In this document: in pieces, positions 25,087-33,246 of the stretch
Position numbering within the stretch: position 1 is the stretch's first letter
How the letters are laid out: each line of letters begins with the position of its first letter
NCBI GenBank assembly: GCA_014805015.1
Contig: JAAUYQ010000019.1
Location: forward strand, 8,247 to 41,944
DNA length: 33,698 nt
Direction of reading: 5' to 3'
DNA from: Clostridia bacterium
Lineage (GTDB): Bacteria > Bacillota > Clostridia > Christensenellales > Christensenellaceae
Made by a program: the position numbers and the translations under genes
The notes under the pieces: generated by a model
The model's database searches: none
Seen by the model: the letters and a program-made list of their open reading frames with translations, nothing else
What the model was told of the DNA's origin: nothing

Positions 25087-25121
25087 CAAAAAAAGTGCCG
25101 CCGGATGTCACCAAAACGGCG
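25087..25121 (-). terminator. Possible attenuator in the leader of the small dockerin-like gene
   Basis: On the minus strand CCGCCG pairs with CGGCGG across a 13-base loop, then CAC and seven T follow. It lies about 100 bases upstream of the small gene's ATG, so it could act on a transcript that starts further upstream. The stem is only six pairs and the T tract is offset by four bases. Confidence 0.4.
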
Positions 25122-25196
25122 GGTGGTGCGTCTAAGTGTTGAGGGTGCCCGTTTGCAAGCGGTTCGGCACCCGGGAAACGGACTGGAGCCGGGCGG

Positions 25197-25243
25197 TTTC
25201 CGGAAAGGGAAAGCTGCCGGCCCAGGCTTGGGATTTCCGGAAA
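25197..25243. promoter_or_regulatory. Two copies of a perfect 10-bp palindrome
   Basis: TTTCCGGAAA occurs at 25197-25206 and 25234-25243, 37 bases apart centre to centre, 32-78 bases before the ATG of the large protein. The spacing and symmetry suit a dimeric regulator. Confidence 0.5.
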
Positions 25244-25274
25244 CGGAGACCTGTACGAAAGAAGGGACTTGCTC

Positions 25275-28200
25275 ATGAGAACAAAGACCAGGAGAAGGTT
25301 TCTTGGCATCCTGCTGTCGGCCGTGATGCTGCTGACGTGTGCTGTGCCGGTACTGGCGCAAGGCAGCGCACGCGATGAGCAGCCGGTGGACAGCGTGACA
25401 GTGCCGTCGGAGCCGAACTACCAGATCACGGGCTCTGCGAAAGTGGATCTGACGCAGGCAGACCTGGAGGACACGTCGCCGCCGACCAGCCCGACCGGCC
25501 GCTTCAATGTCTGGTATAAGGATTCTGTCACAGTGGAGATGCCTGTGCGGGCAAACTATGAAGCCCGGTGGGGACTCTCAAACAATGCAGTCAGCACGGC
25601 GGCATCTGAGACGGGAGACTGCAGAATAGATTCTCTGACGGTCAGGCAGTACCTGCGGGTTGAGCTGAGGCCGACGGCCGGCAGCGGCGAGACCTATTAC
25701 GGCCTGTACGTACTTGAACCGTTCTCCTTCACGGGGGTTACGCTCAGGGCCTCCGTCGGTTCAGATGAGGAGGCCAGTCCGCTGAACGTCCCGTACGGAA
25801 CGCCCCTTATGCTGACTGCCGAAGTGGCGCTGCGGGATTCGTCCGGACAGCCTGTTCCACTTTCAGAAGGCAGCACGGGCACGATGATCTGCGGCCGGAC
25901 AGCGACGTTCGCCTGGACGAAGGGCGCTGCGTCGGGCAGCGTTGAGCTGGTAGAGGGCAGCGGTCCTTCGATCGAAGCGGACACGCTTTCCCCAGCGGCT
26001 GTCGATTCTGGCAGTGTGACCTATACGTGCACTGTTTCCGGCCTGCCGATCGAAACAGATGCGACGTTCTTTGACGCTTCGAAATCTGTTTCTGTCCAGC
26101 AGCCGCAGATGGGCAGTCTGGACCCCGTTGTGGAAGCGCAGGTCGGCGGCGATCCCATCCCGACACTGCTGAGCTGGAACGGCTCCGTTTCACCGGATCT
26201 GCAACTCAATGACGCCCTCAAAGTGCAGGTCACGAAGCAGGACGCTGGTGCGCCGAGCCTTGAGTGCAGAGTGACCCCAGACGGTGTTCTGGTCTCGCCG
26301 GATTCCATCAGTGCCAACGACAGATATACGGTTGGTCAGTCCTTCCATTATGATCTGAAGCTGATGTGGAAAGACCAGCAGGTCGGCATCGGCCGTGATC
26401 TCACCCTGATACTGGTTCCAAAGGCTCCGAAGGTTACATCGGTCAGCGCGGCGCCGAAATCTGCAGCAGCAGGCCAGGCGGTGGAGCTTTCCGGAACGGT
26501 GGCCAACATAGAGACGCCTATCGCATTTGAATGGGTGGAACGCGAAGCGGAATCAGACGGTGCCTGGCAGAGCCTTGACTGCGACTGCGCTGCCGGAACA
26601 CTGAATCCTGGCGACCAGAAAGTTCCGAGCTTCGATGTATATCCGGAAACAGAAAGAGTGTACGCGTTAAGACTCGGCGACCGGGATCCCAGCACAGAGG
26701 CAAACCCGGCCGAGGAAGTCTACGTGGACGTCTTCACTCTGGCGCCGGCCGGGGAAGCATCCTTCGGTGCCATTACCGGTCTGCCGACTCCGCTCGGAGT
26801 CGAGTGGAAGCCGATCGTGGACCAGGAGAACGGTCCGGCAGCTCCGGCCAACCCACCGCAGATTGACTGGGTACCAGCCGGCGTAGCCGCAGCTGCAGCT
26901 GACAGTGACCTCGACGCGACTGTCACTCTGCCTGTGACGCAGAGCCAGGTCCAGCAGGTGGAAGCCTCCTATGCGCCGGATGATGAAGGTATGGAAGAGA
27001 CGCCGGTGGAGTTTGCCGTGACGCCGGTGACGCTGACAGCCGGAAACGGCGGCACCAAATATACTTTTGCAGACGATGTGCCTGTCAATAACGCAGTAAA
27101 ACTGCCGCTTGCCTGGTCGTCCGCGCCCAGGAGCTGGACAGGAGTGAAAGTCCACTGGACACTGGAAAAGCCGGCTGGATCCTCAGCTGCTGCTCCTACT
27201 GCCCAGCTTGAGGCAGACGGCACGGTCAGCGAGGCTGCCTTTACCCCCGACGTGCCCGGCCAGTACGTCCTGACTGCGGCGGCGTACACGGGCCGCAGCT
27301 ACAGTTCAGCGCGCGCGGTAGGCGGCGCGGGAGTCTCCTTTACGCTCACAGCGGAAGAAGTAAGGCCGGGATCGTCAAGGATTGTGGCGCTTGACGGCAC
27401 GCAGACCGAGATCAACGAGGCGCTGCGCTTCCAGGCCCAGACAGCCAGCGCCAGCGGACTCTACGAGGATGCTGTCTCCGCGAGCGCCGGCACCTGGACC
27501 GTGCAGCTCCCGAACGGCACGTCTGCAAGTGTGCGGCCGGGCAGCAACGGACAGGTCCGCTACTCGCCGTCTGCTGCGGGCACCTATACGATCACGTACA
27601 CGCCGGCAGCAGTGGGAGCACTTCCGGCAACGATTCAGTTTACGGCCGTGGATCCGGACGCTCCGGAGCTCGAGCCCGAAATTACGCTCACAGTGCTGCA
27701 GCAGGATGCGCCTGTCCGCTCGACCGTGGCTCCTGGCACCAATCTCACCGCAGTGATCGCGGTGCGGAATCTGCCGGTAAGCGTGACGTCTGTGGAAGGT
27801 CTGATCAGCCCCTTTGGATTCGAGACGCCGGCACCAACTGCGTACCGAATCGCCGTGGAGAACGGGAGCGGTCAGACATCGCTTACCTATACTGTCCCGA
27901 CCAGGGCTGAATCCGGCAGTCCGCTCCGTCTCACACTGCGGACAGCCGTGGCAGATGTAGACGGCGTCAGTATCCAGCTTCCCAGCACCGGCTGGAGCAG
28001 CACAGTTGCATCGAACAAGCTCAGCGTCCATCTCTCGGCCCCGGCACAGGCAACCGTGAACCAACCGTTCACCGTCTCGCTGGAAGCCAGCCAGGCACTG
28101 AATGAGCAGCGCACAGCCTGGACACTGTCGATGCCGGGTCTGACCTATTCGACCAGCAGTGACAACAATGCGCTGACATTCACGCCCACCAGAACTGGAC

Positions 28201-29168
28201 ACATCACCGTTTCTGTTTCAGCTGAGAATGCAAAGGGCGATCAGACGGACTCAGCCAGCATTGATATTCTTGTGGGTGAGGATCTGATTGTTACGCTGCG
28301 CGGACCGGAGAGAGCCGGCGTGGGCGAGAAAGTGACGGTGACAGCAGTGCCAAGCACCAGCAATGAGAACGTGGTGCTGGCCTGGACGCTCGATCCGGAG
28401 TATCCTTATTCCATCAGCGGCAGATCAATCACCTTCGAGCCGGATGAGACCGGCACAGTGAATATCTGTGTCACTGCTGTCCTGGGCAGCCTGACAGCAG
28501 ACGCGTCGGCCTCCGTGTCCATAGGCACGGAGCCGTCTCCGAGTGCCAGTGCCGGCGCCTCGGCTTCCCCGTCGGGTGAGCCAAGCAGCAGCACATCCCC
28601 GGGACCGGATGCCAGCGCCTCGGCTTCGCCTTCAGCCTCGCCGTCTGCAGACGCTTCGGCCACAGCATCGGGTTCGCCAAAGCCCAGCGGCACTGTGGAG
28701 CCAAGCTACCCGCTGCAGCTGAGAGCTTCAAGCAGACTGCAGCTCGAATACCGTGACGGCATTCTGTGCATTATTGGCATTCCGATTGCCCGGCAGGTCT
28801 CGGAACGTATGTCTGTTGCCGAACTGAAACGTGAATTTGCACCCGTGTCGGGTACCACGCTGCGCGTCGTGAATCAGAATGGCGTGGAGCAGACAGACAC
28901 GGAGGCAGCTGTGACTGGAACTGTGGTGCGGCTGGAGAACAGCGAAGGGACCGTCATCGGACGGGCGACAGTGCTGATTACCGGCGATGTGCTCGGTAGT
29001 GGTCTCATCAACATCGCCCAGCTGGTGCGTTTGGCGCAAGACCTCAACAAAGACCGGGTACTGCTCGGGGTATTTGAGCTTGCAGGTGACATCACGCGGA
29101 CAGGGGAGATCAACATCGTTGACCTTGTCAAAGAGGCGCAGCTGCTGCATCCGGAGCTCGACAGCTGA
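25275..29168 (+). CDS. Large secreted multi-domain protein with C-terminal dockerin-like module
   Basis: About 1297 residues. A signal peptide (residues 1-29, MRTKTRRRFLGILLSAV...VLAQ) leads to some 1050 residues of beta-rich sequence that reads as repeated Ig-like or bacterial-adhesin domains: VTLTAGNGGTKYTF, WSSTVASNKLSVHLSAPAQ, TPTRTGHITVSVSAENAKGD, LRGPERAGVGEKVTVTAVPS. A Ser/Ala/Pro linker follows (near residues 1087-1140), then a 150-residue end module shared with the divergent small protein. Its dockerin-like loops are GDVLGSGLINIAQLVRLAQ and GDITRTGEINIVDLVKEAQ, both lacking some calcium ligands. The ATG at 25275 follows AAGGG; a TTG two codons earlier is the alternative. There is no LPXTG, so anchoring may rely on the end module. 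Likely an extracellular structural or adhesive protein; no catalytic domain was recognised. Confidence 0.82.
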   Translation: MRTKTRRRFLGILLSAVMLLTCAVPVLAQGSARDEQPVDSVTVPSEPNYQITGSAKVDLTQADLEDTSPPTSPTGRFNVWYKDSVTVEMPVRANYEARWGLSNNAVSTAASETGDCRIDSLTVRQYLRVELRPTAGSGETYYGLYVLEPFSFTGVTLRASVGSDEEASPLNVPYGTPLMLTAEVALRDSSGQPVPLSEGSTGTMICGRTATFAWTKGAASGSVELVEGSGPSIEADTLSPAAVDSGSVTYTCTVSGLPIETDATFFDASKSVSVQQPQMGSLDPVVEAQVGGDPIPTLLSWNGSVSPDLQLNDALKVQVTKQDAGAPSLECRVTPDGVLVSPDSISANDRYTVGQSFHYDLKLMWKDQQVGIGRDLTLILVPKAPKVTSVSAAPKSAAAGQAVELSGTVANIETPIAFEWVEREAESDGAWQSLDCDCAAGTLNPGDQKVPSFDVYPETERVYALRLGDRDPSTEANPAEEVYVDVFTLAPAGEASFGAITGLPTPLGVEWKPIVDQENGPAAPANPPQIDWVPAGVAAAAADSDLDATVTLPVTQSQVQQVEASYAPDDEGMEETPVEFAVTPVTLTAGNGGTKYTFADDVPVNNAVKLPLAWSSAPRSWTGVKVHWTLEKPAGSSAAAPTAQLEADGTVSEAAFTPDVPGQYVLTAAAYTGRSYSSARAVGGAGVSFTLTAEEVRPGSSRIVALDGTQTEINEALRFQAQTASASGLYEDAVSASAGTWTVQLPNGTSASVRPGSNGQVRYSPSAAGTYTITYTPAAVGALPATIQFTAVDPDAPELEPEITLTVLQQDAPVRSTVAPGTNLTAVIAVRNLPVSVTSVEGLISPFGFETPAPTAYRIAVENGSGQTSLTYTVPTRAESGSPLRLTLRTAVADVDGVSIQLPSTGWSSTVASNKLSVHLSAPAQATVNQPFTVSLEASQALNEQRTAWTLSMPGLTYSTSSDNNALTFTPTRTGHITVSVSAENAKGDQTDSASIDILVGEDLIVTLRGPERAGVGEKVTVTAVPSTSNENVVLAWTLDPEYPYSISGRSITFEPDETGTVNICVTAVLGSLTADASASVSIGTEPSPSASAGASASPSGEPSSSTSPGPDASASASPSASPSADASATASGSPKPSGTVEPSYPLQLRASSRLQLEYRDGILCIIGIPIARQVSERMSVAELKREFAPVSGTTLRVVNQNGVEQTDTEAAVTGTVVRLENSEGTVIGRATVLITGDVLGSGLINIAQLVRLAQDLNKDRVLLGVFELAGDITRTGEINIVDLVKEAQLLHPELDS

Positions 29169-29208
29169 CTGTTGTAATCAGGATGCAGACTTTCATCCGC
29201 AAATAGAT

Positions 29209-29239
29209 ACGAAGGGCCGCCCATCGGGCGGCCCTTCGT
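29209..29239. terminator. Strong hairpin shared by two converging genes
   Basis: A 14-bp perfect stem (29209-29222 with 29226-29239) and a 3-base loop ATC. It lies 40 bases after the large dockerin-like gene and 7 bases after the PFL-family gene. There is no long T tract on either strand, but its position suggests a bidirectional terminator. Confidence 0.7.
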
Positions 29240-29246
29240 GCTTGCT

Positions 29247-30599
29247 TCAGTTGCGCTGGGAGTGGAGCGGCGCTGGGATGCGGCCGCCGCGATCCACGAA
29301 TCGCTTCGGTGAGGAGTCCGTGTACGGCATGACCGGAGCGTGTCCGAGCAGACCGCCAAAATCCACCGTGTCACCCACTTTCTTGCCGGGAGCCGGGATG
29401 ACGCGTACCGCCGTGGTTTTGCTGTTCACCATGCCGATTGCCATCTCATCGGCAATGATCGCCGAAATGATGTCCGGCGGGGTATCCCCCGGGAGCGCGA
29501 TCATATCGAGGCCAACGCTGCAGACGCAGGTCATGGCTTCGAGCTTGGCCAGCGTCAGGACGCCGGAGTGGACGGCTTCAATCATGCCCGCATCTTCGCT
29601 GACTGGAATGAAGGCTCCGGAGAGCCCGCCGACATGGGAGGAGGCCATGATGCCGCCTTTCTTTACCGCATCATTGAGCAGTGCCAGCGCGGCAGTAGAA
29701 CCGGGAGCACCGCAGGTTGCAAGTCCCATCTCTTCCAGGATACGGGCGACACTGTCTCCGACAGCGGGAGTGGGCGCCAGCGAGAGATCGATGATGCCGA
29801 ACGGCACATTAAGCCGCGCGGAAGCCTCCTGGGCGACCAGCTGTCCAACCCGCGTGATGTTGAATGCAGTACGCTTGATGATCTCAGCGATCTCGCCCAG
29901 GTCGGCGTCCGGGTGTTCCTCGATGGCAGCGCAGACAACCCCCGGTCCGGAGACGCCTACATTGATCACGCATTCGCCTTCGCCGATTCCGTGCAGGGCA
30001 CCCGCCATGAAAGGATTGTCCTCGACCGCGTTCGCGAAGACCACGAGCTTGGACGCGCCGATACCATCATGCTCTGCTGTAGCTTGTGCCGTATCGACCA
30101 CCACGTGTCCCATTTTGCGCACGGCATTCATATTGATGCCTGCGCGCGTGGTGGCAACATTCACCGAAGAGCACACGATTTCTGTTTCGGAAAGAGCCTG
30201 TGGAATCGAGGAGAGGAATGCCTCTTCCTGTGGGGTCATCCCTTTCTGTACGTAGGCAGAGTATCCGCCGATGAAATTGACACCGACTGCCCGGGCAGCG
30301 TTATCCAGAGCAGCAGCGAAGGCTTCCGGATGCCCGCAGGACTGGGTAATGAGGCTGATCGGGGTGACAGAAATGCGTTTGTTGACAATGGGGATGCCGA
30401 ATTCGTTTTCAATGGCCTCGCCGACCGGCACCAGGTTCTTGGCGCAGCGCTCGATTTTGGCGCGCACATTATCCCGGCAGCGCTGATAGTCGTCGCTAAT
30501 ACAGTCGAAGAGGGAAATGCCCATCGTGATCGTCCGCACGTCGAGCTTCTGACGAGCAATCATGTCTATGGTGCGCAGTACTTCTCTTTGCTCAATCAT
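29247..30599 (-). CDS. PFL family protein (DUF711/UPF0210)
   Basis: A 450-residue cytoplasmic protein with the family N-terminus [29 protein letters not shown]. Its glycine-rich central segments are also typical (GISVTP-like region around [30 protein letters not shown]). Length is normal. The family resembles pyruvate formate-lyase-like folds but its reaction is not established. The ATG at 30599 fits the family start; a GTG three codons earlier abuts the ACT gene's stop. It follows the ACT protein gene directly, the arrangement seen across Firmicutes, which suggests the two proteins work together. Confidence 0.93.
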   Translation of the reverse strand: MIEQREVLRTIDMIARQKLDVRTITMGISLFDCISDDYQRCRDNVRAKIERCAKNLVPVGEAIENEFGIPIVNKRISVTPISLITQSCGHPEAFAAALDNAARAVGVNFIGGYSAYVQKGMTPQEEAFLSSIPQALSETEIVCSSVNVATTRAGINMNAVRKMGHVVVDTAQATAEHDGIGASKLVVFANAVEDNPFMAGALHGIGEGECVINVGVSGPGVVCAAIEEHPDADLGEIAEIIKRTAFNITRVGQLVAQEASARLNVPFGIIDLSLAPTPAVGDSVARILEEMGLATCGAPGSTAALALLNDAVKKGGIMASSHVGGLSGAFIPVSEDAGMIEAVHSGVLTLAKLEAMTCVCSVGLDMIALPGDTPPDIISAIIADEMAIGMVNSKTTAVRVIPAPGKKVGDTVDFGGLLGHAPVMPYTDSSPKRFVDRGGRIPAPLHSQRN

Positions 30600-30608
30600 A
30601 GCGGGCAC

Positions 30609-30881
30609 CTATACGCGGTACATGCTGTTGAAGATTTCTTCCCGCTGAATGCGGATCTCCATGCCCAGCTCTTTGGCGGCCTTATCGAGGCTCGCTTTGA
30701 GATCTGCGAACGGTACGCTACAGCTGTCGAGATCCACCCACATGGTCATTGCGAAAATACTGTTCCCCATGACCGTCTGACTCAGATCCAGTATGTTGGC
30801 TCCTGCCTCAAACAAAACAGTGGAAACGGTGGCCACGATGCCGGGACGGTCGCTTCCAAGAACGCTCACGATTGCTTTCAT
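30609..30881 (-). CDS. ACT domain protein (UPF0237)
   Basis: A 90-residue ACT-domain protein beginning MKAIVSVLGSDRPGIVATVS, with the ligand-binding glycine region GSDRPGIVATVSTVL and the second strand FAMTMWVDL. Its length and form match the UPF0237 group that precedes PFL/DUF711 genes. The start at 30881 is set by this family N-terminus; an in-frame extension of 18 residues is Arg/Gln/Cys-rich and unlike the family. The upstream ribosome binding site (GAGTGG) is weak. ACT domains bind amino acids or other small ligands, so it may regulate its PFL-family partner. It is co-directional with that gene with a spacing of a few bases. Confidence 0.9.
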   Translation of the reverse strand: MKAIVSVLGSDRPGIVATVSTVLFEAGANILDLSQTVMGNSIFAMTMWVDLDSCSVPFADLKASLDKAAKELGMEIRIQREEIFNSMYRV

Positions 30882-30926
30882 CCACTCGCGGCAAGGAGAC
30901 TGCCGCCGCTGCCGGCAGGGGAGGAA

Positions 30927-31000
30927 TTGCCGCACGCTCCTTTCTGGACCTGTCTCCGTCCTCCGCGATCAGTGATCTTTGCTGTACCCTGGTGCGGCAA
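30927..31000 (-). promoter_or_regulatory. Possible structured leader of the ACT-PFL operon
   Basis: A 9-bp perfect inverted repeat, TTGCCGCAC with GTGCGGCAA, encloses 56 bases in the space between the LOG gene and the ACT gene. In the minus-strand transcript the inner part can form smaller hairpins (GATC-ACT-GATC and GGAC with GTCC). It ends 46 bases before the ACT start. It does not match a riboswitch class that I can name. Confidence 0.4.
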
Positions 31001-31012
31001 CGGCCGCGGGGC

Positions 31013-31597
31013 TCAGGTGCTTCTGCCGTGATTCCAGGCGGGCAGAGCCTGGTGCTGGTAGGTCTCGACGTACGCGACAGCCTCAGTCGGCGTAGAGGCC
31101 ACGCCGTACAGGCTGAGCATGGAATCGGCCGCGAAATGCTGTTTGACGCAGTTTTCAAGCAGCGTGAGCAGCGGACGGTAGTAGTCCTGCGTATTGAGGA
31201 CCACCAGCGCTTTTTCGTGCCTCTGCAGCTGCTTGAGGGTCAGGATCTCAAAAAACTCCTCGAATGTCCCAATTCCGCCGGGCGCGGCAACATAAGCAAA
31301 GGACAGTTCTTCCAGCTTTCGTTTGCGCTCCCGCATGGTCTCCGTAACAATGAGCTCATCACAGTCCTGGTAGCTGATGTCCGGCACTTCAGCCATGAAG
31401 ATAGGCAGGACACCAATAACGCGGCCCTGCGCATCGTGCGCTCCACGAGCACAGGCTCCCATGACGCCAGTGTCCCCGGCACCAAAGACCAGGCCGTACC
31501 CCCGCTCAGCAATCAGACGGCCGAGTTCATAGGCAGCGTCCAGGTATACCTTATCTATAGAGGCGCTGCTCGCGCCATACACGCAAATATTCTTCAT
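31013..31597 (-). CDS. LOG family protein (TIGR00730 Rossmann fold)
   Basis: A 194-residue cytoplasmic protein with the family N-terminus KNICVYGASSASIDKVYLDAA. The nucleotide-binding GLVFGAGDTGVMGACA and the catalytic-site motif PGGIGTFEEFFE with its upstream RERKRKLEEL are also present. LOG proteins act on nucleoside monophosphates as phosphoribohydrolases (cytokinin-activating in plants). In bacteria they are mostly nucleotide-salvage enzymes of undefined substrate. The ATG at 31597 has GAGGA seven bases upstream; a TTG two codons earlier is less likely. It lies 33 bases downstream of the QueT-type gene on the same strand and may share its transcript. Confidence 0.92.
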   Translation of the reverse strand: MKNICVYGASSASIDKVYLDAAYELGRLIAERGYGLVFGAGDTGVMGACARGAHDAQGRVIGVLPIFMAEVPDISYQDCDELIVTETMRERKRKLEELSFAYVAAPGGIGTFEEFFEILTLKQLQRHEKALVVLNTQDYYRPLLTLLENCVKQHFAADSMLSLYGVASTPTEAVAYVETYQHQALPAWNHGRST

Positions 31598-31630
31598 GAT
31601 CAAGTCCTCAGTGAAGCCGCACGCTCATGT

Positions 31631-32149
31631 CTAGCGGCGCGAAGCTGAGCCGGACAGCCCGAAAATAGCGCTGCGCCTGCGGTTGAGAAGGAGCAGCAGT
31701 GGATAGCCGAGCCCATAGCAGGCTACGAGCTGTCCAGCTCCTACCCAGAGCACGTTGAACCAGTAGGGCAGTCCCAGCATAACCTGCAGTGTCCAGGGCA
31801 CCAGTGCAGCATTGAACAGAACAGCCGGCAGCGGCACCAATCCTTTAGTATGGATCTTTGATGTCACGTAAGCCGCTGCCAGTGTGGTAAGCGACCCCAC
31901 GATGACATCCATAAGGCCGAGGGAGGAACCGAGCACGATCCCAATCCCGTTGGCAATTAGACAGCCGATAAAAAGTCCCGGTACGGCTGCTCCTGTAAAG
32001 TAAGGCAGCACGCAGAGAGCTTCAGAAATCCGGATCTGCAGCGGCCCGTAGGAAATGGGGGCCACCACGATCGTGAGAGCCGCATACAGTGCAGCAATAA
32101 CCCCCACTTCCGCTATGTACCTGGTTCTGCCGGCAGACGTTTGCAGCAT
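31631..32149 (-). CDS. queT: QueT-type queuosine-precursor transporter
   Basis: A 172-residue integral membrane protein with five to six hydrophobic segments, the size of QueT S-components of ECF transporters. The family signature YGPLQIRISEALCVLPYF is present. Another typical feature is the GCLIANGIGIVLGSSLGLMDVIVGSLTTLAAAY region. QueT imports preQ0/preQ1 or related queuosine precursors for tRNA modification, together with the shared EcfAAT module, which is not in the window. The ATG at 32149 has GGGAGA eight bases upstream and fits the family start. A promoter and a leader of about 115 bases precede it, and a hairpin lies in that leader. Confidence 0.88.
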   Translation of the reverse strand: MLQTSAGRTRYIAEVGVIAALYAALTIVVAPISYGPLQIRISEALCVLPYFTGAAVPGLFIGCLIANGIGIVLGSSLGLMDVIVGSLTTLAAAYVTSKIHTKGLVPLPAVLFNAALVPWTLQVMLGLPYWFNVLWVGAGQLVACYGLGYPLLLLLNRRRSAIFGLSGSASRR

Positions 32150-32529
32150 AATTGCATTCTCCCTTCGCTGCGGTTGGACAGAAGCAAGCGGCTCTGCCGA
32201 TAGTTTGGATCGGCTGTTCCAGCATCTGGAGTGCGCCAAGCACAAGCCAGTACCTTTCTATCCATGCAAAGAATCTTATCAAAGTGTCAGGTGTCATGCA
32301 AGAAAGAATGGACCATGGTAGAGCCATTCAGTAGGCTGGCATGCATTGCGCCATTGTGCTTCTGCGGTGTACGTGCGCGCCGTCCGCATAAGTGCCTTGG
32401 GACAAAGCGAAGAGCTCTCCACATTTCGGTACTTGCTATGCCCGTACTGTCTGTTGCGCGCGTGGCTGGCGTGTCGCGGGAACGGGCCACGTTTTTTGCG
32501 GATTTGCTCCGTTGGGCGCCAGACAAATC
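32150..32529. other. Gene-free stretch upstream of queT
   Basis: The half next to queT holds its leader and promoter (listed separately), including a hairpin GCCGAT with ATCGGC (32196-32214). In the half from about 32302 to 32529 I see no gene, repeat or terminator; it marks the change to the accessory region that follows. Confidence 0.55.
32273..32301 (-). promoter_or_regulatory. Candidate sigma-A promoter for queT
   Basis: On the minus strand TTGCAT (plus 32296-32301) and TAAGAT (plus 32273-32278) are exactly 17 bases apart. Transcription would start near 32266, leaving a leader of about 115 bases before the queT ATG. Confidence 0.55.
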
Positions 32530-33122
32530 CTAGCGCGCAACCGCACCACCTTTTTCAATGATTTTTGCCAGTAGATTCTCTGACTCTACTTCGTACTTAC
32601 TAAACAAGGTGATGTTCGATTCTTTCAGCCATAACTGTCCTTCGCCGGTGTTCCCTCTGTGCTGCTTATTTGAATAGTTTGCGCTGCATTCCGCTTCGTT
32701 GCTGGACAGTACCCAGAAACGCACTTTGTCAGTCCAAACTCCAATCCAGACGAAGACGTCACAACACGAAGGCTTCAACTGTTGGAAATTCATATCGAAT
32801 TCGTTTTCGGAAGTACTGGACAGGGCTTTGTCGGGCAAAGAACCCCCGCTCCGACGAACAACGGGGCCTGCGACGCCTTGACCTCGATGCGTATCCCTTC
32901 GTACCAAGAGTCGTATTGGCCCCGATAGTCGGGATCAGTTGCTGTACTGGGATTCTCCAGTTCAGGGACTAACTCGTTTAAGTACGATTGGGTCCACGTT
33001 TCTCCAAACGTGCGGGGCGCATAGCTGTACAGAGACGGACACCTGTTGCGCTCGAGGTATCTGGAACGCATGTCCAGATATTGATCGAGAGTGATTATGC
33101 CTGCCGCGATGATCTGGGTCAT
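32530..33122 (-). pseudogene. Restriction-endonuclease-like protein gene, frameshifted
   Basis: Two overlapping frames join into one protein of about 195 residues. The first begins near the ATG at 33122 (MTQIIAAGIITLDQYLDMRS), although the start has no clear ribosome binding site and could lie upstream. It carries a possible PD-(D/E)XK nuclease core: Asp of GQYDSWYEG and the EVKAS motif. At a run of five G (plus strand C at 32843-32847) the frame shifts and continues as SLPDKALSSTSENEFDMNFQ, VFVWIGVWTDKVRFWVLSS and a C-terminal helix. The joined order (D, ExK, then a beta strand with a Trp-rich segment) resembles type II restriction endonucleases, but the specific family was not recognised and no methyltransferase is next to it. 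A one-base indel in the run would restore it, so a sequencing error or slippage is possible. Confidence 0.6.
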
Positions 33123-33246
33123 GTCGAATTCTATGTGGTTGAATGGAAAGGTGTCTTCCGTGCTGTGAAGTTTCAAACTCACACTTCCCACACCTAAAAT
33201 GCAGCGTAGGGCGCATGGCAACCGCGACTGCGAGGCTGCAAATACC

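Larger units (their letters stand above)
24989..25274. promoter_or_regulatory. Divergent control region of the dockerin-like pair
   Basis: A 286-base region between the two start codons. It holds a perfect 10-bp palindrome TTTCCGGAAA twice (25197-25206 and 25234-25243), a 7-bp hairpin GGGTGCC with GGCACCC (25143-25149 with 25166-25172), and a minus-strand hairpin with a T tract (25087-25121). No strong consensus promoter was found. Confidence 0.6.

Noticed and set aside
30882..31012. T-box leader before the ACT gene.
   Set aside because: Some purine-rich stretches are suggestive, but the region is too short and lacks a recognisable antiterminator with the TGGNACCGCG box.
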